Position numbers and translations under genes: made by a program. Below the pieces are notes generated by a model. That model worked only from the letters and a program-made list of their open reading frames with translations. It made no database searches and was not told where the DNA came from. A stretch of 64,000 nt of DNA from Spongiibacter nanhainus (GTDB lineage: Bacteria; Pseudomonadota; Gammaproteobacteria; Pseudomonadales; Spongiibacteraceae). Shown here one piece after another: positions 17,125 through 25,278 of the stretch; within the stretch, counting starts at the first letter, position 1, and every line of letters starts with the position of its first letter. The stretch is taken from positions 2,259,001 to 2,323,000 of the forward strand of contig NZ_CP066167.1 of NCBI RefSeq assembly GCF_016132545.1, written 5' to 3'.

Positions 17125-17937
17125 ATGACAAACATTTCATCAAAGTCCACAGGATTGGACAGCGAACAGGGCGGAAATGGTCTGGAAGTACTCTATCTGG
17201 ATGAGTATTTGGTGGCGATCAATAAACCCACTGGTTTGCTGGTCCACCGCAGCCCCATTGATCGCCATGAGACCCGCTTTGCCCTGCAACTGGTCAGGGA
17301 CCAAATGGGCAAGAGGGTGTACCCCTTACACCGCCTCGACAAACCGACCTCAGGGGTGCTGGTGTTCGCCTTTTCACCGGAGGTTGCGGCACTGGCGCAG
17401 CAATCGATGGCGGCGCCCTCCTCACAGAAAGACTACCTCGCTGTGGTGCGGGGTTACTGCCCCGACACCAGTGTCGACCACCCCATCACTGAAGAGCACG
17501 ATAGCCGGGTTCGCCGCAGCCCGGGCGCGGCCAAGGCCGCTCTCACCCATATCCACTGTCTGGCCACCATCGAGCTGGATATCGCCATTGAAACCTATCC
17601 CCAGTCCCGCTATTCCCTGATCCGAGCTCAACCGGTCACAGGGCGCCGACATCAGATTCGCCGCCACTTAAAACACATCGCCCACCCTATTATCGGCGAT
17701 GCCAAACACGGCCGGGGTCGCCATAACCGCTACTTTGCGGAGCATTTTGACTGTGCTCGACTGCTGTTACACGCCCAGCACTTAAAGCTGGCGCACCCGG
17801 TCAGCGGTGACATATTGTCTATAACCGCGCCCTTGGACGCCGAGTTCAGTGCCCTGCTAAACCGCTTTGCTTGGCAGGATGCCGCTAACGTTGACGATAG
17901 GGAATCTGACAGTAATCAATGCCCCGTTCTGGACTGA
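17125..17937 (+). CDS. truC: tRNA pseudouridine(65) synthase TruC
   Basis: 270 residues of the RluA family. The catalytic aspartate is in YPLHRLDKPTSGVLVFA (about residues 72-88). NKPTGLLVHRS starts the fold, and PVTGRRHQIRRHLKHIAHPI is the family's C-terminal block. The HRLDKPTSG form, the small size and the absence of an S4 domain point to TruC. The last 53 bases overlap the end of the convergent DUF2971 gene. Confidence 0.9.
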   Translation: MTNISSKSTGLDSEQGGNGLEVLYLDEYLVAINKPTGLLVHRSPIDRHETRFALQLVRDQMGKRVYPLHRLDKPTSGVLVFAFSPEVAALAQQSMAAPSSQKDYLAVVRGYCPDTSVDHPITEEHDSRVRRSPGAAKAALTHIHCLATIELDIAIETYPQSRYSLIRAQPVTGRRHQIRRHLKHIAHPIIGDAKHGRGRHNRYFAEHFDCARLLLHAQHLKLAHPVSGDILSITAPLDAEFSALLNRFAWQDAANVDDRESDSNQCPVLD

Positions 17938-18763
17938 TGCCGTGTTTGAGCAGGCACATCTTCATCGAGTTCATCGACAAACTGATATTGGGGGTGGGGC
18001 CTAGGTAGATATGGTCCATGGCAATAGCGGGGTTATTGTTGTGAACCAGTGAAAACTGCATGTAGGGCACCAACATGGTCCGACCTTCGCGAAAATAAAC
18101 GTTGGCCTCCCGATAGTTGGATATGACCGGTGACACCAACCTCCACTCCTGCTCCTCCTCAAAGGACGGGTGTTTGAGGATGGCGGCAATGCGCAGCAAA
18201 TCGGTTTCCAGGTGCTCAAACACGCCAAAGTATTGTTCGGGCTCGCCGTCACTGTCGATAGAACCGGTTTGCACCGCCAGGGTATCCACCGCATCCACCA
18301 CTTGCGCAATAAGCCGGCGCTGTTCCTGGCGATCGTAGACGCACTGCCCAAGTCGAAAATGTTGTTCTTTGGCGCACTGACGAACGTGATCGGCATTAAA
18401 GCCCAGGCTGGCGCCTTTGCCCACTGAGCTGTAACCCCGCCACTGGCTGAGCAAGTTGCCATTGGAACGAAAAGAGGCACCAAACAGAATGTGGCCATTG
18501 GTAATACGGTGGCGAACCCACTCGATAAAACTATTGAGCAGGCGCGGGTGATCGTGCCCCTGCCCCAGGCGCATTTCCACCTCGTCTTTGACCAGGTCGG
18601 CAGTGTGCCGCAACTCTGCGGAGTCGTTCATGTAGCGAATGTCGCTGGCCCACAGCACCCGGCTGCCGACGATACCCAGCACGCCGTTTAGGGAGGTGTA
18701 ATGATACAGGGTATCCGTGGGCTGCTGAGCGTACAGGCTTTCCGTTATTGTACTGATCATCAT
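17885..18763 (-). CDS. DUF2971 family protein
   Basis: 292 residues, no signal peptide. LYHYTSLNGVLGIVGSRVLWASDIRYMNDSAE is the characteristic DUF2971 N-terminus; a YH-T-S-G-IL-motif region of this type is loosely reminiscent of ADP-ribosyltransferase-like folds. FSLVHNNN and YLGPTPN follow late in the protein. The family is scattered, often in accessory regions, and no function is established. Its 3' end lies inside truC on the other strand, suggesting a later arrival or compact packing. Confidence 0.85.
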   Translation of the reverse strand: MMISTITESLYAQQPTDTLYHYTSLNGVLGIVGSRVLWASDIRYMNDSAELRHTADLVKDEVEMRLGQGHDHPRLLNSFIEWVRHRITNGHILFGASFRSNGNLLSQWRGYSSVGKGASLGFNADHVRQCAKEQHFRLGQCVYDRQEQRRLIAQVVDAVDTLAVQTGSIDSDGEPEQYFGVFEHLETDLLRIAAILKHPSFEEEQEWRLVSPVISNYREANVYFREGRTMLVPYMQFSLVHNNNPAIAMDHIYLGPTPNISLSMNSMKMCLLKHGISPERGIDYCQIPYRQR

Positions 18764-18798
18764 GGCAGAACCCTCACGGCTTTGTTCAGCTTAGGCGG

Positions 18799-19614
18799 CT
18801 ACGGCGTATCACCCTCGCAGGCCATCAAAAAGCCCCGCACCAGAGCGTTGAACTCTTCGGGGCGCTCGGCGTGCAGCCAATGCCCGGCGCCGGCAATGGT
18901 CTCCAAACGGGCGTCGGGGAACTGACGCATAATCGGCACCCTGTTCTCGTCGATGATGTAGCGGGATTTCTCGCCGCGGATAAAGAGGGTCGGCCCCGGA
19001 TAAATCTCATTGCTGGGCGCCTCACGCAGCCGGTCGTAACTGTCGGCGATCACCGGCAAATTCATCCTCCACTTCCAACCGGACTGACCATCGCGAGCCA
19101 GGTTTTTAAGGAGAAACTGGCGAATGGCCAACTCGGGAACAGCGGGCTTAAGTTGGGCGTCGGCCTGCTCGCGATTGCGCAGTGCCTGCAGATCCAAGCC
19201 CAGTAAGCCGTCCAGTATTGCGTCGTGTCCACGACCGTAACTGACGGGGGCGATATCGGCGACAACCAGCCCCTTGACCTTGTCGCCCTGGGTGGCTGCC
19301 AGTTCCATAGCGACCTTGCCGCCCAGCGAGTGCCCCAACACGTAGGCCTGGGGAATCCCCATCTCCTCCATCGCCGCCGCAACATCGCCGGCCATACTAG
19401 GGATATCCATCACTTCGCTATGGGCAGACTTGCCATGGTTACGCAGGTCAAAACGCACCACCCGGAATGTGTCCTCAAGGCTGCGGGTTACGCCGATCAG
19501 GTTACTGGTGGAGCCAAATAGGCCGTGCAGCAGTACAACCGGTACCGAACCCTCACCGCTGACGTCACTGTGCAGGCTCACTGCCCCGGTTTTCAATTCA
19601 CTTCTAATGCTCAT
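18799..19614 (-). CDS. ybfF: Alpha/beta hydrolase, YbfF-type esterase
   Basis: 271 residues. LLHGLFGSTSNLIGVTRSL holds the oxyanion HG, DLRNHGKSAHS follows, the nucleophile is in VLGHSLGGKVAME, and the catalytic His is in GAGHWLHAERPEEF. The order and spacing match YbfF, a cytosolic short-chain acyl esterase. It starts close to and divergent from the lipoprotein gene at 19661, with 46 bases between. Confidence 0.9.
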   Translation of the reverse strand: MSIRSELKTGAVSLHSDVSGEGSVPVVLLHGLFGSTSNLIGVTRSLEDTFRVVRFDLRNHGKSAHSEVMDIPSMAGDVAAAMEEMGIPQAYVLGHSLGGKVAMELAATQGDKVKGLVVADIAPVSYGRGHDAILDGLLGLDLQALRNREQADAQLKPAVPELAIRQFLLKNLARDGQSGWKWRMNLPVIADSYDRLREAPSNEIYPGPTLFIRGEKSRYIIDENRVPIMRQFPDARLETIAGAGHWLHAERPEEFNALVRGFLMACEGDTP

Positions 19615-19660
19615 AGTCGGTTGTTAGAATGCCCCGCCACTCAAAAAATAAGGTGTAAAT

Positions 19661-20461
19661 GTGAGACTCCTGTTAAGCGCATTACTGGTCACCGTAGCGG
19701 TATTAGCGGCGGGCTGCAGCTCAGCGCGGTACAACCCGACAGCCTACGATTACTACATTGATCAGGAGGCCCTGGCTGCCACACCCATCAAAAAGGTGGT
19801 GTTGGCATCAGTGAATGTCAGTGGAGAACCCACCCGTTCGATGTTACGGGATAGCGTGGCAAAAATCGACGCTGAGGTTACAGACTACCTTCAGAAAAAC
19901 GGCTATGTTATCGCGCCGGCTCATATTTTTAACAACGCCTGGCAGCAAGCATTGCTGACCTATGGCGATTTCTACGATCCGACTAGCGGCCGGGTCGACA
20001 AGCAGGGTTGGCAACAAGTCATGGCGGCCACCATGAAAGCCCTGCAAGGCAGCGATGTCGACGCCATTGTGTTTACTGACTTGATCGAACACGAAGTCCA
20101 GCACAGCGGCGGCCTCAACCACTACGCTCGCTGGTACGGCGTTACCCGGGAGCCCGCCACAGAGGGCAGCTCAGCATCTGTCGCCGCTGACTTCAACTGG
20201 AACCAGTTGATCAAAGCCGCCAGTTTAGTGGTCACAATCTATACCCCGGATGGCAAACCCCTGTTCACCAGTCGCGGGGGGCTCGATACCCTCTACGCCA
20301 TCAACAGCCGCAAATCCAACTCGAGCTTTGTGCGCCGCAGCAAAGTACTCAGTCGAAATCAGTACATCGAGGAAGGTGTCGAGCTAGCCTTCCACCCGCT
20401 GATCGTGATGGATGACTACCCCGGCATACCAAAGGACCAAAAAGACGAGGCACAGCAATAG
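19661..20461 (+). CDS. Uncharacterised lipoprotein
   Basis: 266 residues from GTG with AAGG 8 bases upstream. The signal peptide ends in the lipobox LAAGC (Cys19), followed by SSAR, which predicts outer-membrane sorting. The mature protein is alpha/beta with KKVVLASVNVSGEPTRS, DVDAIVFTDLIEHEVQH and LIKAASLVVTIYTPDGKPLF. The pattern of a conserved strand, a long helix and 'what is the maximum per run' style beta segments hints at a GNA1162/CsgG-like fold, but I do not recognise it. It stops 7 bases from the convergent DUF3604 gene. Confidence 0.8.
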   Translation: MRLLLSALLVTVAVLAAGCSSARYNPTAYDYYIDQEALAATPIKKVVLASVNVSGEPTRSMLRDSVAKIDAEVTDYLQKNGYVIAPAHIFNNAWQQALLTYGDFYDPTSGRVDKQGWQQVMAATMKALQGSDVDAIVFTDLIEHEVQHSGGLNHYARWYGVTREPATEGSSASVAADFNWNQLIKAASLVVTIYTPDGKPLFTSRGGLDTLYAINSRKSNSSFVRRSKVLSRNQYIEEGVELAFHPLIVMDDYPGIPKDQKDEAQQ

Positions 20462-20468
20462 CGGCGTA

Positions 20469-22421
20469 TTAAGGCGTGCTGGGCGTAACCCACACCGGTG
20501 ACGTCCAGGCGCGCTCCATGATCACCGGCCGGTGTGCCTCGCTGCAGCAGGCTTCAAATCCCGGCGCGATAGTTTCGGGATTTTGACAATTCACTCCCGC
20601 CGCCAAGCAACGATGCTGGCTCCAGCGGCAGCTGGGCGACTCCAACACTCTGGCGTAGTAGTAGCTCCGAGCCTGCGGGTCAAAATCCGGATCGCGCCAA
20701 TTCACACAAAACTGGGGTGCTCCTCGCCCTTCACCGCCACAGTCCGGTAAGTTGGTATCCGCTGCAAGCTCACCGGCTACAGTAAAAACCTGCTCGCTGC
20801 GCTGGCCCGACTCATCGACACTGCCCTTAATGATTTGAACGGCCTGAAGACCGCGGGGAGAAGCTTGCCCGGGGTCCATCGCGGCAAAGACGTTAAACAC
20901 CGGAGAGCTCGACTCGCCGTCAGCCTCAAGATTGCCCCCCATTGGCACGCCATATCGATAGCCCTGTCGGGCGTAGTCTTCAGCTTGGCAAAGGTCGTCG
21001 GGCAATTCCCAGCCGGCATAGAAGCGCACAGGAATACGGGGGCCACTGGTGGCGTAAGCCTCCCGGCGACGCAAGGCCGCAAATATCGCATCGCGACTGT
21101 TGCTCTCTGCCCATACTGCCGCCAATCCACCGGGGTTGAATTCCAGATCGTCCGGTAGGCCAGCCGGGACACCTTCAGCTGCGGGTGCACCGGCGCCGCC
21201 GTGGCCCAGGAACTGCTTTTCATCCACCGCCCCCGGTGCACTGATATGCGTATCAGTACTGGCAATCACCCCAAATTGCAGCGGATTGAAGCCAGCCTGG
21301 CGCTCATAGTCCAACCCGTCCCGCCATACATCCCGCAAAAAACCGGCGCTGGCCGAGGGCGGATCAGACAGTGGTGGCAGCAGTTTGCCCAAAAACTTAT
21401 CGGCAAAGGTGCCGTAGGGTAGCTGCTCAAACCCGCATAATTCGTCCGCGCTATTAAGGGGGTCGTAATAGCACTCTGAGCTCCCCTTGTGCTGCATGAT
21501 TTCCACTAAGCGTTCCAGGCGCTGTCGCTGCCGAGCCCGACCGGCATCAGCGCCGGGGTCTGCCAATTGAAACATGTAGCCGTCGCTAAGGTTGGAGTTG
21601 TGGGGAATCACCAACACATCGCACTGCCCTTTGGCATCGGTGCAATGCTCGTCCAAGCCATCCCACAGCTGTGGCGCACTGGGGGCGTCAATAAAACTGA
21701 GCGGGTACTGAGGGACCTCCCCGTTGCGGAAAATCACGTTGCGGTGCAAATTGGCGAGGCTGTCTGATGCCCCGGTCCACTCATAGGCCACAAAGGTCGT
21801 GAATTTGCAGTCCTCACTGCGGTCGTAGGCACTCTCTGCAGCCTGTTGTATATCCTGCCAGGGCCCCAGCGCTGCCTTTCGGCACAAGGCCCCATCATCG
21901 CCACAAAAACCAAGGCGCTCGGCCATAGACGATGCGGTATTAAAGATAAAAAACGCCGCCCGGGGAAAACGCCGGTAAAGCCGGCACTGCCAGCTGCCAT
22001 AACCCTCGAGCTGGGGAGATTGGCAAATTTCCACTTCCCCCAATAGCTCGGCATGATCGGTCACTGCCGCAAAGTCCAAAGGACGGGATAATTTTAACGA
22101 GCGCATCGCTGTGCCATCGGCACGCCAGGGCTGCACGCCCAGGGTCTCTCCCTGGGCAAACCAGTAGGCGTCAGCCGGTCCCGTTCGAGTGTCCTGGGTG
22201 CTGGCGTCCAGTGAGTAGCGGGTGTGAACGTGGAGATCGCCAAACAGCAACTGGCCTTCAGGTTGCACATCGCGACAGGGCTGGCGCTCCTCGGTGATAG
22301 TGACCGCCCTTCCTTCTTCAACACTACCTTCAGCACTGCCTTCAGTACGACTGTGGCCGGGCTGGGCGGCAAGGCTGAGCATTATCGCCAGAACAATGAT
22401 GAGATAACGACCGAGAGACAT
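20469..22421 (-). CDS. Secreted DUF3604 protein (PHP-like metal hydrolase)
   Basis: 650 residues with a signal peptide of about 24. LLFGDLHVHTRYSLDAS and AAVTDHAELLGEVEIC carry the His/Asp pattern of PHP-type metal sites; VIPHNSNLSDGYMF and STDTHISAPGAVDEK add more likely ligands. DUF3604 proteins are large, usually exported and common in marine bacteria. Their substrate is unknown. Several paired cysteines (for example GFCGDDGALC) fit a periplasmic location with disulfides. It is a single gene convergent with the lipoprotein gene. Confidence 0.88.
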   Translation of the reverse strand: MSLGRYLIIVLAIMLSLAAQPGHSRTEGSAEGSVEEGRAVTITEERQPCRDVQPEGQLLFGDLHVHTRYSLDASTQDTRTGPADAYWFAQGETLGVQPWRADGTAMRSLKLSRPLDFAAVTDHAELLGEVEICQSPQLEGYGSWQCRLYRRFPRAAFFIFNTASSMAERLGFCGDDGALCRKAALGPWQDIQQAAESAYDRSEDCKFTTFVAYEWTGASDSLANLHRNVIFRNGEVPQYPLSFIDAPSAPQLWDGLDEHCTDAKGQCDVLVIPHNSNLSDGYMFQLADPGADAGRARQRQRLERLVEIMQHKGSSECYYDPLNSADELCGFEQLPYGTFADKFLGKLLPPLSDPPSASAGFLRDVWRDGLDYERQAGFNPLQFGVIASTDTHISAPGAVDEKQFLGHGGAGAPAAEGVPAGLPDDLEFNPGGLAAVWAESNSRDAIFAALRRREAYATSGPRIPVRFYAGWELPDDLCQAEDYARQGYRYGVPMGGNLEADGESSSPVFNVFAAMDPGQASPRGLQAVQIIKGSVDESGQRSEQVFTVAGELAADTNLPDCGGEGRGAPQFCVNWRDPDFDPQARSYYYARVLESPSCRWSQHRCLAAGVNCQNPETIAPGFEACCSEAHRPVIMERAWTSPVWVTPSTP

Positions 22422-22568
22422 ATAACGCTGCTTTTATTGGCGGTTAGTGACGGTGTATGGATTGGAGCATGGTTGCCAACCCCGGCACCTCCCTCATTAA
22501 GCTTATATTCACGTCTGGGGAAATACTCTGGGAGCGTCAATCAGGAAGATAACACCGGGAGCGACGCC

Positions 22569-22934
22569 ATGACTAAGGTCCACCTTCTCGCCGCCATCTT
22601 TATGGTTCTGGCGGCCAGCCAATCCTACGCGGGACACCCACAAGAGCGCCGTGTTAGCGGCGATTACAGCCATCAGCTGCGGGTTCACGCCGGCGGCAAA
22701 CACTACTACCGGTCACCGCAGCGTCACTATTCGACGCAGTATCACACCAGAACCCACTGGCGGCACCATCCGCCGAAAAGACACTACTCCGGGCACCGTG
22801 GTTATCACCGGCACCACGGCTACGTACGCGATCACCGCTGGGACCGGCACAGCCGACACCATCGCCACGATCGCTACTGCGGACACGGTCGCCACCACAC
22901 TAAAAGCGGGATCCGCGTTTACCTCGACCTGTGA
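22569..22934 (+). CDS. Secreted histidine-rich protein
   Basis: 121 residues with a signal peptide of 21 (ending SQSYA). About 22 of the 100 mature residues are His, mixed with Arg, Tyr and Gly in short repeats such as HRGYHRHHGYV and HSRHHRHDRY. This composition suits binding of zinc, copper or nickel, or a basic, disordered envelope protein. Only one Cys is present. It is not a recognised family. Neighbours on both sides are on the other strand, so it stands alone. Confidence 0.75.
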   Translation: MTKVHLLAAIFMVLAASQSYAGHPQERRVSGDYSHQLRVHAGGKHYYRSPQRHYSTQYHTRTHWRHHPPKRHYSGHRGYHRHHGYVRDHRWDRHSRHHRHDRYCGHGRHHTKSGIRVYLDL

Positions 22935-22992
22935 GCGCTAAGAGCACGAACCGGGCGCTGACACAGGCAGTGCAGCGCCGGAAGGCGGGTGA

Positions 22993-23616
22993 TTATTCGC
23001 CGAAGTGGGACTTCATAGTGGCCAGCCACGCCGTTAATGCCTGACATTCCTCCGGCACGGCGCGCTGAACCCAGCCGCAAAAACCCAGTGAGGCATAGAG
23101 GTCGATATCAGCCTGAGACAGCCGGTCCCCAACCAGGTAATCCTTCTCGGCCACCACTTTGTCCATGGCCTCAAAAAATGCGCCGATTCGAGCATTGCCA
23201 CGCTCTGCCAGCTCGGGAATTTGCGGCAGCGGCACGGCACCGGGCAGCGCTCGCCCCTTGAACATCTCGCTTTTGTTGCGCAGCACTTCGGCCACCGCCC
23301 CAAGACCGTTTATATAAATCCGATGACACCAACCGACGATTTGCGCCTGCTCCAGTGGAGTTTGACCAAACAAAGGGGGCTCGGGATAGAGGCTTTCCAG
23401 ATACAGGCAAATAGCAATCACATCGGTCAGCACGGTGCCATCGTCCAACACCAGGGTCGGCACAGTGCTGTCGGGATTGACATCAATCAACGGCGAGGAA
23501 AACTGCTCTCCTTTGCCCAAATCCACGGGTATCGTATCCAGAGACACCCCTTTTTCCTTAAGGAACAAACTCACTCGCCGAGGATTCGGGGCAATATCAA
23601 AAGTATAAAGTTTCAC
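22993..23616 (-). CDS. Glutathione S-transferase family protein
   Basis: 207 residues. The thioredoxin-like N-terminal domain (LYTFDIAPNPRRVSLFLKEK, then STVPTLVLDDGTVLTDVIAI with the cis-Pro motif VPTL and the glutathione-binding acidic residue after it) is followed by a helical domain with YLVGDRLSQADIDLYASLGF, the conserved N-capping Asp motif. The substrate cannot be told. The start is ATG 23616, in AT-richer sequence. Confidence 0.9.
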   Translation of the reverse strand: MKLYTFDIAPNPRRVSLFLKEKGVSLDTIPVDLGKGEQFSSPLIDVNPDSTVPTLVLDDGTVLTDVIAICLYLESLYPEPPLFGQTPLEQAQIVGWCHRIYINGLGAVAEVLRNKSEMFKGRALPGAVPLPQIPELAERGNARIGAFFEAMDKVVAEKDYLVGDRLSQADIDLYASLGFCGWVQRAVPEECQALTAWLATMKSHFGE

Positions 23617-23724
23617 GCTTCTTCCTCATTCGATCGCGGAGTCAATGCAACAGGGTCAGTTCAGTTTCGGTTCATCCACACTGGCGTACATTTGAGGCTG
23701 ACTTCATTGGATGTGGAGATCCCC

Positions 23725-24237
23725 ATGAAACGGTATTGCATTGCTGTATTGTTATCAGTGACCTGCGGCGCTGCCAGCGCCGAGTATTTTGACAGCCGGA
23801 CGCAGGTAGCCAAAGTAACCCATGTCGAACCCATTTACGAGCAAATATCCGTGCGTATCCCCGAGCAACATTGTTGGAATGAGACCGTGGCTATCGAACG
23901 CAGACGCAGTGCCACTGGCCCAATTCTCGGCGCCATTATTGGCGGTGCACTGGGCAATGAACTGGGCCACAAGAAGAGCAACAAACGGGTAGGCACAGTA
24001 GTAGGTGCAGCATTGGGTGCCTCACTGGGCAACGATATCGCCCGACAGCGTGGACATAATCAGCGTCATTATGAGACCGTGCAACGCTGCGAATCCCGTG
24101 ACCGCTTTGAGCAGCGCCAGGAACTCATCGGTTACGATGTGGAATACCGCTATCACGGCGAGATTTACCACACCCGCATGCCCTATAATCCCGGTAGAGA
24201 AATGGAAATCGAAGTTCAAGTCCGCCCGCTGGGGTAA
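23725..24237 (+). CDS. Periplasmic glycine-zipper 2TM-domain protein
   Basis: 170 residues. The signal peptide ends at about residue 19 (GAASA). The glycine zipper GPILGAIIGGALGNELGHKK, followed by a second GTVVGAALGASLGNDIARQ, is the 2TM glycine-zipper domain of SlyB/OsmB-like envelope proteins. Paired cysteines (EQHCWNE and QRCESRD) frame it, and the C-terminus (YDVEYRYHGEIYHTRMPYNP) is a beta-rich tail common in this group. GGAG lies 7 bases before the ATG. It precedes the PepSY gene by 12 bases and so probably shares its transcript. Confidence 0.85.
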   Translation: MKRYCIAVLLSVTCGAASAEYFDSRTQVAKVTHVEPIYEQISVRIPEQHCWNETVAIERRRSATGPILGAIIGGALGNELGHKKSNKRVGTVVGAALGASLGNDIARQRGHNQRHYETVQRCESRDRFEQRQELIGYDVEYRYHGEIYHTRMPYNPGREMEIEVQVRPLG

Positions 24238-24249
24238 GTTAGACACACT

Positions 24250-24558
24250 ATGATGTCACGTGCACTACTTTGCAGTTTACCGCTCGTTGTCGCTCTTGCC
24301 AGCGCCAGCGCCGCCGCCAACCCGCTGCTGAAAGACCTGGGTGGAGGGCTGCCCAAGCGCGGGCTAAGCTCGCCGCTGCACACCCCCGATTTAAGGTCGT
24401 CGCTCACAGCGCGGGAGGCCATCGATATCGCTGAGCGTCGCTACGGGGGCCGAGCGGTGGGGGCAACCCAAATCCAAACCGGATCTGGGGTGGCCTATCG
24501 GGTCCGCATCCTCAAGGACAACGGCAAAATCAAGCACGTCATCATTGATGGCAAGTAA
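24250..24558 (+). CDS. Secreted PepSY-domain protein
   Basis: 102 residues with a signal peptide (ends SAAAN, about residue 23). The C-terminal half (LTAREAIDIAERRYGGRAVG, YRVRILKDNGKIKHVIID) is a PepSY repeat, a small domain thought to restrain proteases or to sense in the periplasm. Genes for PepSY proteins often sit directly upstream of OmpR/PhoQ-type pairs, as here: 33 bases separate it from the response regulator. A role as accessory sensor for the downstream kinase is inference. Confidence 0.85.
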   Translation: MMSRALLCSLPLVVALASASAAANPLLKDLGGGLPKRGLSSPLHTPDLRSSLTAREAIDIAERRYGGRAVGATQIQTGSGVAYRVRILKDNGKIKHVIIDGK

Positions 24559-24591
24559 GGCTTCGCGGATTCAAAAATAAGGAAAACGCTT

Positions 24592-25278
24592 ATGCGAGTG
24601 CTCCTGGTGGAAGACGATTCGACGTTACTGGACCAACTCAAACAGTCCTTTAGCGACGCAGGCTTTGCCTGCGACACCGCCGCAGATGGGCGGGAAGCCC
24701 TCTATCTGGGCCAGGAATACCCCTACGACCTAGCGCTGGTGGACCTGGGCCTCCCCGAAGTTGACGGTATCAGTGTTATTGAGACCTGGCGCAAAGAAAA
24801 CCGCAACTTTCCGGTGCTGATTCTCACCGCGCGGGGCCTGTGGCAAGACAAAGTCGCCGGCCTGGAAGCCGGCGCCGACGACTATGTGGCCAAGCCATTT
24901 CAAATCGAAGAGGTCCTGGCCCGCAGCAATGCCTTGATCAGGCGCTCCGCCGGCTTTGCCAGCCCTGTTCTGCGTTTTGGTGATCTGCAAATCGATACCC
25001 GAGCCAAGCACGCCCAGGTGGCCGAGCGAGCGCTGGATCTGACCGCTTTCGAATACAACGCGCTGGAGTTTCTGGCCATGCGCAGCGGCGAAGTGGTATC
25101 CAAGACCGACCTAACTGAACACCTCTACGACCAGGATTTCGACCGGGACAGCAACGTCATCGAAGTTTTTATCGCCCGGCTGCGTAAAAAACTCGATCCG
25201 GACAACACCCTAAAGCCGATAACGACGCTGAGGGGCCGGGGCTACCGTTTTGAACTCCGGGAATCCTCCGCCACTTGA
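24592..25278 (+). CDS. OmpR/PhoP-type response regulator
   Basis: 228 residues. The receiver domain has the acidic pocket VEDD and phospho-acceptor Asp51 in LALVDLGLPEVDG, and Lys in YVAKPF. The C-terminal winged helix ends with VFIARLRKKLDPDN and TLRGRGYRFEL. It is close to PhoP in these motifs. The ribosome site is AAGGAAAA about 6 bases from the ATG. The kinase gene begins within its last codon (TTGA). Confidence 0.95.
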   Translation: MRVLLVEDDSTLLDQLKQSFSDAGFACDTAADGREALYLGQEYPYDLALVDLGLPEVDGISVIETWRKENRNFPVLILTARGLWQDKVAGLEAGADDYVAKPFQIEEVLARSNALIRRSAGFASPVLRFGDLQIDTRAKHAQVAERALDLTAFEYNALEFLAMRSGEVVSKTDLTEHLYDQDFDRDSNVIEVFIARLRKKLDPDNTLKPITTLRGRGYRFELRESSAT

